DNA from: Ridgeia piscesae
Lineage: Eukaryota; Annelida; Polychaeta; Sabellida; Siboglinidae
Assembly: GCA_025642075.2 (NCBI GenBank)
Contig: JAODUO010000034.1
Location: 47,501 to 111,500, forward strand
Direction of reading: 5' to 3'
Length of the DNA stretch: 64,000 nucleotides
Shown: piece after piece, positions 1 to 11,800 of the stretch
Numbering within the stretch: position 1 is the first letter of the stretch
Layout: each line of letters starts with the position of its first letter
Translations under genes and position numbers: made by a program
The notes under the pieces: model-generated
Told to the model about the DNA's origin: nothing
What the model saw: the letters and a program-made list of their open reading frames with translations, nothing else
The model's database searches: none

Positions 1-626
1 AGGAAACTGTAAACAGTTGGCATGATTCTGCTAGAGATATCCCTGTGTGTACACAATATACATCTGTACTTTACAACTAGATGTTCAGTGATATCTGTGT
101 ACAGTGAAAACCACTGAGTCACTAGAAATGTATATTAAATGTAATTTATGATAGAGTCTGTCATAATAATATTTCCGTTTCCATTTGTACTTTATTAAAT
201 GTAGGAAATACCAAAATCTTTGCCATTTAACCCATTATCTTACTGCCCGTTACTAGAAATATGTTTTCACATATTTTAATGAAATTGAAGGTGATGTCTT
301 CATAACAATAACATCCAAGAAAATACAGTATTCAAATTACTCGGTTCCCTATCCAACCTAAACTGTTTTCTCCAGGAAAAACAAAATACATCTGTTGTAC
401 ATGCCAACCCTAACATTTGAATGTACGTGACAGGAGACGTGGCTATTTTGCTGAAAGGCCTTAGCATAATTACAACTCCATTTCATGAGCTCCATACACA
501 GATGTTTCTTTTTGGCAAGTGGCCATTTTGGCACAGTTTGTCAGATTTAATTTGAGAAAAGGCATCGTTGAAATAGCAATCAATGTGACACACTGACGGT
601 GTTTATGACGGTCATGTTTCTTGTAG
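1..626. other. intron of plus-strand gene (5' part)
   Basis: AT-rich sequence with no convincing exon. It ends in the acceptor TTTCTTGTAG at 617-626, which leads into the first visible C2 exon. No counterpart of the 144-bp exon that precedes C2 in the minus-strand paralogue was found here. Confidence 0.6.
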
Positions 627-3600
627 GACAGCTGAGGATCTCGATCTACGTCAACAGTGGTCTCCTTACAATTCACGGTGAGCTGTGGCATGCTGGCAGA
701 ACTTGTTTAGTGATAATACAGTTTAGTTGTAATGATTCCTGATGAATCGTCATCTCATCGAGCAAATGATTCATATAAACTGGAAATAACCAGACTTCTG
801 AATCATACAGTTATTTCTTTATGCTTCTGTTAAAGCTGTGAATATAAAGTTAAAATAAGTTTGGAATTCTTAACTAATATTAATAGCTGACATTAGTAGT
901 TGTTGGTGTTGCATGTTTACTAAAATTATTCTTAAATGTATAGTTTCAGGAAGGTTTTTGTAGTTCTTTACTATGAAGTACAGTAAAAACCTGACTATAA
1001 CAGACACCATCAGGCTGTGCAATATACCAGGGGTAACCGTTATAGACAAGTTGTCATTAAGGAGAGTTTCATGACATGGATACTCACTAATAAGAAGTTA
1101 TTTGGAATTTTCAAAAGTGACAGTTAAGGTATATGCAGCTATGGGGTATGGACTGCTGCCCGGCTAAGGCAGGTTTTACTTTGTTTCTTCAGTATTTCTC
1201 CATTTTAATAGAACATTAAAACAAAGTTAGTTGTAGATGAACTGTAGATGTAATTGCATCTAATATTGTGTATATTTCTGTAGCCAGTTGCTGTGATTTT
1301 GACCCGTCTGATGAGTCACTGAAAACAATTAAGAACAACTGCAATTACTCTCAGTTGATGTGGAGATAGCGTAGAGGGTGTTTGAGAAAGTAATTGACAG
1401 TAATTGGTTTCTTGTCCTGCAGTCATTCAAGCGCGACATCTTGCTTGTTCCTCAGATGAAGTGTTTGTGAAAGTAAGTGAATTGATCTTTCACCTTTGTT
1501 TATTTGTCAAATTGTTGTTGTTGATTAATTTGATATAATCTGTGATTATGCCTGTTCATTATGAAGCCATGTAAATGGATATATACTGCTGTACTTTTTC
1601 AGTAGAAGCTAGTGGGATTTAAACAGACTTAAAGCAAGTCTTCTTTTTTATCAATTATCACAAATATTTACCTATTGACATATATTTGGAAAATAAATAC
1701 TGTTGTCTTTTATTTCTATTGTCATAACAAAACGCAGTAACAGTTCAGCTGTGCACATATTATGTATGATCATTGTTATATGGGATTGGCAGCACCATCC
1801 CATTTCAAATGTGAATGACGTGACCTAAATTTTACTTTTCTAAGTCAAATGAGAATTGCCTGAACATAGCGTTGGATAGTAATACTGTACAGTGGTAAAA
1901 ACACTGAAGAAATGGTTTTGATGTGTATATTATGAAAGTGAAAGGTGCTGTCCCCTAGTGTGAGCAGAGAGAACTCATGTATGATGTGATTGTGTTTCCA
2001 GTTGTCATTGACTCCTGATGAGACAAAGAGAACAAGATGTAAGACACAGATAGTGCGCAACTCTCCACAACCAATCTTTGACGAGAAGTTTTCATTGTGA
2101 GTAAATAATTTTACCATTTACAGTTGTGCCCAATTCCAGTTTTGCAAATACTTCTTCCAGTAATCCACTACCGTCAAGTATGACGACTTCATGGATAGTG
2201 TGCGCATGTTCAACTGCTGATTACATTTTTTTTTAAATAATAATATAAAAAAGTTTCTTAAAAACAGCAATCACGATATGTTAAGCCTTAAGTCTATCAC
2301 AGCCATATGCAGTGTTAAATATTGCATTCCTACTTTTTAACAATGAAATCAATTGTTTTCAGTTAGACATGTCTAGTGCCAGTATAGCAGACTGATGTTA
2401 ATTGTTTGAATGGATTTATAAATAATTAGTTTCTCTAGGTGAATTGGTTGCTGCATTGTTACTCATTGAATGATGTCACTTCCTGTTTCTCGTAGTGAGT
2501 TGTTGGATGATGACATCACACGGAGGTTACTCATCTCTCTTTGGCATCGGCCTGCTGACTGGTCAGTACTCACTTTCACGGTCAAACTTGTCATTGTCAT
2601 AGTGCGGGCACACATGCGTGCATGTGTGGTACCTGTTGTGTGTGTGAGTGTGTGAGTGTGTGTGTGAGTGTGTGTGTGTGTGTGTGTGTTGTGTGTGTGA
2701 GTGTGTATGTGTGTGTGTTTTAAAAAGTTAAACTAAATTGGACTTGACAGTTTACTGCCTTGAACATTTCTTAAAATAACGTAGCTGGAATATACTGTGT
2801 ATCATTTTATGATATTATATATTAATAAAATTATAGTTTAATTACAAGAAAAAATACTAAAATAAATAAAGAATGTGTTTATGGAAAATATTGCTATTTT
2901 GTATTGAATTGTTCATTCTTAAATTTCTAATCAGTTCAAAGTACTACACTTCCTAAATTCTTAATTCAGAATTTAACAAAGGCAACATCTTAACACACGT
3001 CCTCTGAACATGAGCGAAGTAGGATATAGCGGACTCACTACAGTTGAATTGTGTAAACAAATCTGTAATCTTAGAAAACAAACCTTAGAATTAATGTTAT
3101 TGTGAAAGGAGAGACTCTAAGGTTACAAATCTTTTCCTTCCAGTCACAGTCAACTTCTCGGCTGCATGTCGTTTGGAATCAAGAATATCATGACGAAGAC
3201 TGATGTAAGTGGACCATTGTTGCTGGCTTAATCTTCCTTTGTGTTTGCCTCAGAGTAACACAAGAATGGTTAACATACTGTAGATGGTTTGTTGGCAGAT
3301 ACATTTCTTGGTCAGCCTAAGATGGCTTTGTTTGGTCTGCATCGTGTGTGAGGATGGCTGTAACATTGTGTGACTGTATTGGTCTTACAGGGTGTATCAG
3401 GCTGACTGTAACAAGATGTGACTGTGTTGGTCCTACAGGGTGTATCAGGCTGACTGTAACATGGTGTGACTGTGTTGGTCCTACAGGGTGTATCAGGCTG
3501 ACTGTAACATGATGTGACTGTGTTGGTCCTACAGGGTGTATCAGGCTGACTGTAACATGATGTGACTGTGTTGGTCCTACAGGGTGTATCAGGCTGACTG

Positions 3601-6600
3601 TAACATGTGTGACTGTGTTGGTCCTACAGGGTGTATCAGGCTGACTGTAACTGATGTGACTGTGTTGGTCCTACAGGGTGTATCAGGCTGACTGTAACAT
3701 GATGTGACTGTGTTGGTCCTACAGGGTGTATCAGGCTGACTGTAACATGATGTGACTGTGTTGGTCCTACAGGGTGTATCAGGCTGACTGTAACATGATG
3801 TGACTGTGTTGGTCCTAGAGGGTGTATCAGGCTGACTGTAACATGATGTGACTGTGTTGGTCCTACAGGGTGTATCAGGCTGACTGTAACATGATGTGAC
3901 TGTGTTGGTCCTATAGGGTGTATCAGGCTGACTGTAACTCGGTGTGACTGTTAGTCCTACAGGGTGTATCAGGCTGATTGTGACACGATATGACTGTGTT
4001 GGTCCTACAGGGTGTATCAGGCTGGTACTTTCTCCTATCCGAGTCGGTCGGCAGATTCAAACACCTGCTGGACATCAACAGTTCAACACGAAGTCCATCA
4101 GCCACTGGACCACAACTGACCTCTGACCTCAAGGACAAGCAACTGGTCAGGCAGATACACAAGGTTGGTTTGTGTTCATCAATACGATTTTGTTGGCAGA
4201 TTGAAGTTAATGAATTGTCCATTTAAATCTGATTTTATTTTTGCCTTTTCACACAGTTTCTTGCAGCAAATGAATGTTTGTGCAAAACAATATTCTGACC
4301 AGGAATGTCTGGACACTCTTAGTCTTCTTCTGCACCAGAATGACAACACACAACACTTTACGGCTCTAAATACACTAAAGAATTTATCAAACTATTACTA
4401 CCATTTCCAACAAACAATAGCACAATGCTTTGTGGTTAGACACCTGGTGACCATGAGCTGACCGACACAGTTAGTTCTACAACTGACCACTGGTCATCTC
4501 TTTCAGTTGGTAGTCCTACGAGGGGACGATGGCTTTGGCTTCACGGTGGCAGGTGGACGTCCAGCGCATATATACACAGTAGAACCAGGTGAGTGGTCAG
4601 TCTAAGGTCAGTCTGGGGGTCACACAGTGGTCAGTCTAGCATCAATCTGGAATCAATCTAGGGTCATTGTTGGAATCAGTCTTACTGGCTCCCTCTAGCT
4701 AGGTTCACTTCAGATTCAGTCAGCTCCTTTACCAGTGTCAACTGTCAACTACAAAATATGCCTTCATTTGATCCTGTCTCCTCACTTTATTTAAACATTT
4801 CGCTTTTTGACTTCTTAAGGTTACGTAAGTTTTACGGTAATATCTTTGTCTGTTGCACAACAGTTTCTAATCACCTGACAGCTGTTTGATGTAGGTGATA
4901 TCATATGTTCTCATGAATGATTTTACCCTATAAAAGAGTAGCAAATAAAACTGGTGACTGGAGGATAAACACAGTTTAATTTATGACAGTTCATTTGGGG
5001 GAACGTCTCCTGCTGTCCATCAGCTCTGTCTCTGCCGTCACACCCGTAGGTTGACTGTGACAATGTTTACGCCTGGACTCATTCCTCTGTTGACAGAGTC
5101 ACCAGCTGATGATGCAGGAGTTCTACCCAATGACATCATCATCCGTATAGATGGCCAGGTGGTGTCAATGCTGGCTGCTGACAACATCGCCAAGATCATC
5201 AGGTACACAAACTCTCCTCCACTGTTACACATGTGTTAAAGGGAGGTGCCATGTGCAGCTCCTTGGTTTTAGTTGTTATTTAATATACTGTTCTTGTGGC
5301 TACAGCATATTGAAGGTTACTGCCTGCCAATTTGTGTTTAGTTACTTTATTAAGCTTGAAACAACGTTCACAGTTTGAAAGGTTCCACCTGCAACTTGTT
5401 CAAATGGTAAACAAAACATCCAGTTTCAAAACAGAATTGATTTGCTATAATGCTAAGGCAGTCATAGTTAACCACAGCACCCTTTATGTTTAACTTTCCC
5501 ACTTTCTAGACAACAGACTTCCCGTTACGAAATACTACATGGCCAGTTCTGGGCAGATGAGCTGGCACCCTCCCTTGAAATATGTTTATTAACATTAGCA
5601 TCAAAAAGTTTTGTTTACAATAAAAATGGTATAAAATTTAAAAAGTATATAAAAAAATACTGAGTCTGGTAATTTTGGGTCAGTAATAATACACGCATGC
5701 ACATCACATCATACAGGACCTAATATATTTTATATACCCAAGTACGTTACATATACTGCTCAAAATTATCTATGTTGAATACTTGTATTTTTAGAGTTTT
5801 ATATAATAAAAGTAACAGGTTGTAATTAATTTGTTAGCATTTACCTAAGATCAGTTGATACGATTTGGTGGATAAGAATGGTTGATATTGACTGAACAAA
5901 GCTCATGCTTGACTCAGTCATGCCACCTGGTGTTCAAAACTGAACTAAATGTATTAGTTGCGCTCTCTGGTGATCATATTGAGATTAATAATTAAACATT
6001 ATTTTTAGTCATGCCATATGCTGTCGTCATTTTAATCATGCAACCTGCAGATTTCACTTAAATAATTAATAAAATTTTGCTTGATCAAGCCACAGGGTAA
6101 TTAAACTGAGATTAATTTGCTAGATTTTAGACATGCCATATGGTGATAAATGTCATAAAACACACCATTAATACAATTAAATCTCATTTATTGGCCAAAT
6201 TGAATAAGTCCATTACGTATCCCGCCAATCTTTTCTTAGAATTACCCTGACTTTTCCAGAATAATGAACACATACAAACTAAAACCATGATGAATATAAT
6301 GAGTTAATTAAATATGGTTTGTACCTGAATTGAGATCATCTGAAATAATCATACCATAATCGGATTGGCAAAACCAATAACTTTGTTGCTGTTCAATTGA
6401 ATGTTTGCTATTGCCCATTTTATTTCTATATATTTAGTTCACATTTTATATAAATGTTCCACCAAACAAGTGACTATTAACGTAGAACCTGTTCTTTCAG
6501 ACTCTGCGAGACAGCAGTGACGTTGGAGGTGCAGCGACTCTCCCACGGACTTCAGCCAGTTCACACGACAAACTCCCAGAATGCAGCGCAACGGCAAAGG

Positions 6601-6747
6601 ATACCCATTGTGTCCCAGAATGCAATGTTGCTGGGCTGTGCAAACTGGAGTGCAAACAGTACGGGCCTGAGCAACTGTAGCGGGAGTGAGGACTGCAGCG
6701 ACTCCTGGGTGACAGAGGACTGGGTGACAGAGGACAGCGCATACTGA
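627..6747 (+). CDS. RGS3-like C2-PDZ protein, 3' nine coding exons (5' end outside window)
   Basis: Exons seen: 627-677, 1423-1472, 2002-2096, 2496-2561, 3144-3204, 4011-4163, 4507-4588, 5097-5202 and 6501-6747 (TGA at 6745-6747). All junctions are AG/GT and the reading phases agree throughout, giving about 302 residues. The order is a C2 domain (starts GQLRISIYVNSGLLTIH; then [35 protein letters not shown]), then a PDZ domain, then an 81-residue tail. In the RGS3 family, GQL...[12 protein letters not shown] and GWYYLL are typical of the C2 part, and PDZ follows directly. Such proteins act as cytosolic or membrane-peripheral signalling scaffolds. The stop codon falls before any RGS domain, so this is a C2-PDZ form. 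The earlier exons that give the N-terminus must lie upstream of base 1. The domain call is firm; orthology to RGS3 is inferred from remembered family sequence. Confidence 0.85.
2638..2720. repeat. GT microsatellite
   Basis: An imperfect run of GT/GTGTGA lies in the intron 77 bp after the exon ending at 2561. It is plain dinucleotide repeat with GA interruptions. Confidence 0.9.
3351..4019 (+). repeat. 48-bp minisatellite carrying copies of a 3' splice site
   Basis: About 13 tandem units of roughly 48 bp share the core TCCTACAGGGTGTATCAGG. The array runs straight into the true acceptor (AG at 4009-4010) and the first bases of exon 4011-4163, which are the same core. In array units the core continues as GGCTGACTG, so the codon that is TGG (Trp) in the real exon is TGA in every unit. 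Two units have lost the canonical acceptor context (CTAGAG near 3817, CTATAG near 3913). Confidence 0.95.
4507..6747 (+). other. PDZ domain exons and C-terminal tail of the plus-strand gene
   Basis: Exon 4507-4588 encodes LVVLRGDDGFGFTVAGG, whose GFGF is the carboxylate-binding loop of class PDZ domains. Exon 5097-5202 continues with SPADDAGVLPNDIIIRIDG and ends IAKIIR. Exon 6501-6747 completes the last strand (ETAVTLEVQRL), then runs into a Ser/Asn/Gln-rich tail ending in a short acidic stretch with WVTED repeated twice and the end DSAY. Such a domain binds C-terminal peptides of membrane or signalling proteins. The 1.3-kb intron 5203-6500 is AT-rich with no recognised feature. Confidence 0.85.
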
Positions 6748-6767
6748 CATAGACCTCCACGACACGA

Positions 6768-7215
6768 CATGGACCATGGACCATATGTACATACAGACAT
6801 GGGCCACAAACTGAACTTATTGGGCCGAGAACCGTGCTTGTTGGTATGGAATGGAGACCGTGCTCATTGGCATGGATCGAGGACCATGCTTTGACATCTT
6901 TGGCATGGACAGAGGACCATGCTTACTGATAAATGTAGATCCTATGAGACCGTGCTCATTGGCATGGACGAGGACCATGCTTACTGATATGGACCAAGGA
7001 TTGTGCTCATTGACATGGACCGAGGACCATGCTTTTTGACATGGACCAAGGATTGTGCTCATGGACATGGACAGAGGACCATGCTTTTTGACATGGACCA
7101 AGGATTGTGCTTATATATTGACGGACCAAGAATTGTGCTCATTGACATGGACCGAGGACCATGCTTCCTGAGATGGTCTGCAAACAAACATGGACCAAGA
7201 ACCATGAGCCTTGTC
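6768..7215 (+). repeat. 26-bp minisatellite in the 3' UTR
   Basis: Diverged units of about 26 bp alternate between two versions, GACATGGACCGAGGACCATG and a variant with CAAGGATTGTG, ending GCTTTTT or GCTCATT. Copies are imperfect, indicating an older array. It starts just after the stop codon and would be transcribed. Confidence 0.85.
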
Positions 7216-7414
7216 ACCCTAGCACTGTCTACACAACTGTGACAACACAAGACCTGTACCTTGTATTGTGAGGACGACGATTGCCAACTTCATCATTTGT
7301 TTTTGCAGTTGTAATCGAGTGTCTACACAAAGCAGCTAAACTAGCCATGTTGTCTAGTTCAAGGTTGTGTCACCTTGTTGTCACTTGCTTTGTCAACTGT
7401 TTAATCTATGCTGA

Positions 7415-7570
7415 TTCAGTTCATTCAGCTGTATACAGCTGTATAGGTACCTGGTTGTAGACAGTGGTGGATATGTGTGACCAAACTATATTCGCACAGC
7501 AATTTCAGCATGCATGAATACTTACCAAAGAAGCTGAGGTGGTGTTAGATTAAACAAGTTTACTAGCAAG
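7415..7570. repeat. dispersed repeat element, copy 1 (diverged)
   Basis: This matches in order the segments at 43875-44045 and 21855-21990: a CAGCTGT start, TACCTGG, AGACARTGGNGGATAT, then an ...AGAAGCTGAGRTGGTGTT end. It lies in the 3' UTR of the plus-strand gene. The family was not identified, and no terminal inverted repeats or coding sequence were seen. Confidence 0.5.
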
Positions 7571-7928
7571 TGATACCAAATACTATTCATAATTTATTTT
7601 CATTTGATAAAATGCTAACATTCTATTTTACAATGAATACAATTTCAATACTGACAGTGTCATGTTTGTGGCATCCAGAATGCTGCTAATAATATTGGTA
7701 TCATATTGTTTCATATACATATAGTTACATGTAAATATAAACTTGTAAAGCTTTCATTGTCTGAAGATTTATATATGTAAATACGTGTACAGAAATATTT
7801 ATAGTAACTAAATGTTTGTACATTCTACAATATTGTATAGATTCTGTAATGAATTTGTCGTGTATAGATTTTAGAGGTACTATTTATTTTATGTATATAA
7901 TTATATCAATGTGTAAATATTTGCACAT

Positions 7929-7934
7929 AATAAA
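7929..7934 (+). terminator. poly(A) signal, plus-strand gene
   Basis: AATAAA about 1.2 kb after the stop codon, followed by a T-rich region. It is the best candidate before the convergent gene begins. Confidence 0.55.
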
Positions 7935-7955
7935 TTATGCGAATACTTGAGTATT

Positions 7956-8498
7956 CGAATGAGTTGTGGAATATTTTAATTTATTTATTTAGGTCTCAAA
8001 TTTTGGGCATATTAACAGCCTTGTGAGGGTTCTACTTTGACCGACAAACGTCTGACCAGGTAACATGTCAGAATCACTGTTAATCAAGTGTGGATCAGCA
8101 TAATCTATGTATTAGAAAGCATGGGGATTAGTTATACTTGTGGATTAAGTTAATCCATGCATTAGTCAACTCAAGTGTATTTAATCCAGAATCTAAATTA
8201 AGCAAGGTTTCTAATATTGGAGATTCCTGTATTTATTGATTATGAGAAATCAATGTCTGATGTCATGGAAATGAAATGTGGTTCTTTTCTCCATGATGTA
8301 AACATCTGATTTAAAGTTAAGTGATGGCACATCTTCATGAATATCTACTCAATAATTGGTGAAAGGATTTAATTGTATGGGATCAACACAGTAGATTTGA
8401 CTTAATCCAGGATGTTGTACATACTTTCAGGGCTCAAGTTTGCAAACTATTCTAGTAACCAAACATCTGAACAGACACAGAAAGTAAAGTTTGTCATA
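7956..8498. other. intergenic gap between two convergent genes
   Basis: AT-rich spacer between the two poly(A) signals. The words TTAATCCA and GCATTAG recur several times between 8080 and 8200, but no gene is seen. Confidence 0.5.
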
Positions 8499-8504
8499 TT
8501 TATT
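8499..8504 (-). terminator. poly(A) signal, minus-strand gene
   Basis: TTTATT on the plus strand reads AATAAA on the minus strand. It lies 183 bp after the stop codon at 8687-8689, giving a short 3' UTR. Confidence 0.6.
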
Positions 8505-8686
8505 ATCTGTACAAAATATATACATCTACAAAAGCCACATAACAAAGTGCATGGCATAATGCTGCTATACAGTATGTACAAATACATCGTATATACAAAA
8601 TACACAACAAACAGGTAATATTCAAACACTTCGCAGTCACAACAATGTTCGTTTGATAGGGTCATATTGCACTTTCTACATAAAAA

Positions 8687-8811
8687 TCACGTAGCTACAT
8701 CAGCATCTTCACTAGCAGATGCAGTACCACTGTCAGACGTCCAGATAAATTCATTCCAAACTCCCGTTGCCATGGTTACACACTCCACCTCGGTGTTCAT
8801 CGCATTATACC
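8687..8811 (-). other. last coding exon of the minus-strand gene
   Basis: The acceptor TGCTTGTAG precedes 8811. The exon encodes a short end with [12 protein letters not shown], then an acidic Ser/Ala/Asp run and the stop TGA at 8687-8689. This tail shows no similarity by eye to the plus-strand paralogue. The intron 8812-9347 has nothing else recognisable. Confidence 0.7.
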
Positions 8812-11800
8812 CTACAAGCAGAATTCAATCAAATGTTCATATGTCAAAATGTTCATATGACAAACAATTGGTCAACGCTGGATGCACTGAGTGTTCTTAA
8901 AATCAATCAACAAAGACGTCATTGGTTCTACTGAAAATGGGCTTTCTCTTTGAAGACCCTCATTGGGCCAGTTACACTACATGTCAGAAACAATGTTATA
9001 TTCATATGTTGGTTTCCTTAAAAAAATTAATATGCCTCTCAAAACAGGCTTGATACATGCACACTCAGATGATCATGTCAAAAAATCATTAATAATTTCT
9101 AACATTGCTAGCAGTACACTAGGAATATGTAAATATAAATGGTACAACTTGCTATTAATTATTATAATATAGTTAGTGTTTTAACTAGTTATTATTACTG
9201 TTAAGGTAACATATTTCTAATTCACTTGATAATTTATCAAGCCAAAGTTCAACACATTTTTGTCAGACATTAAATACCACATTGTATTTGATACCTTTGT
9301 TTTATAATTCAGCAAAGTTCTAAAACAAATAAAGATACAAATGTCACCACAAGTTGCTATAACCTCACACACCTCCATTAGCTTCCTGATACACTTCTGG
9401 TAGAAGACTTGATTTGACGATGATGTCACTGACGATGTCGTTGATGACACATCACTGTCACTAATAGATCCTGTCATTACACGCTGCCTAGGTGATGCGT
9501 ACCACCTGTCAATGGGTTTTGGCCTCTGGATTTCCAGGCTGACTTGTCGCAAACAGGATCTGTAGCACGGGAAGAGACATTGTAGAAATACAAATACCAG
9601 TGATTTGTAACATGGATACATTTGCTTGACAGCCTTTACTGTTGCAATAGCAAACAGCAGTCTACCAAGTGATTGACACCTGTCAATTAGTATTATAAAT
9701 TATTATGCACTGTTTAAGTCATTGGCTAAACAAAGCAGGCATGGATGGCTCGGCTGCAAGTAAAGTTTTGATTTCTTCACCATTCACCAGGGGGAGCCAC
9801 CGACAGCCCTGGCCATTGCTACATCAACACTTTCAAATAATGATCATAAAATAATGACCTTACTTCATATAGTTGTTTCAGTTCTATCTTGCTGAAATCA
9901 GACGCGTTTGTGTCTAACATTGCTAATAAAGATATCTGATCATCTTTCTGGGACGAAAATACAAATAATATTTCTATTAAAATCAAAATTTTAATAAACT
10001 TGAAAACACTAATCTATTCCTCCGAGTTCTTGTGCTATGTGGTTAGTCTGACAAACACATCATAGACCATCGTAGAACCTACCTGATGATTCTAGCAACA
10101 GCATCAGACGATGAGCTGGTCGTGTAGAACCCGTTCACTCGTAGGATCTGGTCCCCCACTCGCAGACCCGCCAGCTCAGCCATGGACCCTGCACACAACA
10201 GACGATACAGTTACTACAGACCCGACATAGACCCAGTAAACAGCACACAACAGACCATACAGTTACCACAGACCCGACATAGACCCCGTAAACAGCACAC
10301 AACAGACCATACAATTACTACAGACCCGACTTAGACCCCGTAAACAGCACACAACAGACCATACAATTACTACAGACCCGACATAGACCCAGTAAACAGC
10401 ACACAACAGACCATACAGTTACCACAGACCCGACATAGACCCCGTAAACAGCACACAACAGACCATACAGTTACCACAGACCCGACATAGACCCAGTAAA
10501 CACACAACAGACCATACAGTTACTACAGACCCGACATAGACCCAGTAAACACACAACAGACCACAGTTACTACAGACCCGACATAGACCCAGTAAACAAC
10601 ACACAACAGACCATACAGTTACCACAGACCCGACATAGACCCAGTAAACAACACACAACAGACCATACAGTTACTATAGACCAGACATAGACCCAGTAAA
10701 CAACACACTACAGACCATACAGTTACTACAGACCCGACATAGACCCAGTAAACAACACACAACAGACCATACAGTTACTACAGACCCGACATAGACCCAG
10801 TAAACAACACACAACAGACCACAGTTACTACAGACCCGACATAGACCCAGTAAACACACAACAGACCATACAGTTACTACAGACCCGACATAGACCCAGT
10901 AAACACACAACAGACCACAGTTACTACAGACCCGACATAGACCCAGTAGGCAACACACAACAGACCACAGTTACTACAGACCCGACATAGACCCAGTAAA
11001 CAACACACAACAGACCACAGTTACTACAGACCCGACATAGACCCAGTAAACAACACACAACAGACCATACAGTTACTATAGACCCGACATAGACCCAGTA
11101 AACAACACAACAGACCATACAGTTACTACAGACCCGACATAGACCCAGTAAAAACACACAACAGACCACAGTTACTACAGACCCGACATAGACCCAGTAA
11201 CAACACACAACAGACCACAGTTACTATAGACCCGACATAGACCCAGTAAACAACACACAACAGACCATACAGTTACTACAGACCCGACATAGACCCAGTA
11301 AACAACACACAACAGACCATACAGTTACTACAGACCCGACATAGACCCAGTAAACAACACACAACAGACCATACAGTTACTATAGACCTGACATAGACCC
11401 AGTAAACACCACACAACAGACCATACAGTTACTACAGACCCGACATAGACCCAGTAAACAACACACAACAGACCATACAGTTACTATAGACCCGACATAG
11501 ACCCAGTAAACAACACACTACAGACCATACAGTTACTACAGACCCGACATAGACCCAGTAAACAACACACAACAGACCATACAGTTACTATAGACCCGAC
11601 ATAGACCCAGTAAACAACACACAACAGACCATACAGTTACTACAGACCCGACATAGACCCAGTAAACAACACACTACAGACCATACAGTTACTACAGACC
11701 CGACATAGACCCAGTAAACAACACACAACAGACCATACAGTTACTATAGACCCGACATAGACCCAGTAAACAACACACAACAGACCATACAGTTACTACA

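Larger units (their letters stand above)
627..4163 (+). other. C2 domain exons of the plus-strand gene
   Basis: Six exons of 51, 50, 95, 66, 61 and 153 bp encode the C2 fold, with intron phases 1, 0, 2, 2, 0 and 0. Calcium-loop acidic residues are reduced: loop 1 keeps SSDEVFVK, where classical domains have a D-x-DPYVK type motif. Loop 3 reads SLWHRPADCHSQ, without the usual Asp cluster. The domain is therefore probably calcium-independent (inference). The donor after 2561 is GTCAGT, weaker than the others. Introns between exons: 678-1422, 1473-2001, 2097-2495, 2562-3143 and 3205-4010. Apart from the GT-repeat and the 48-bp array I see nothing else in them. Confidence 0.82.
6748..7955 (+). 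other. 3' UTR of the plus-strand gene
   Basis: Sequence after the stop at 6745-6747. AATAAA at 7929-7934, after a long AT-rich stretch, is the likeliest polyadenylation signal, giving a 3' UTR near 1.2 kb that includes the 26-bp repeat array. The exact cleavage site is not visible. Confidence 0.6.
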
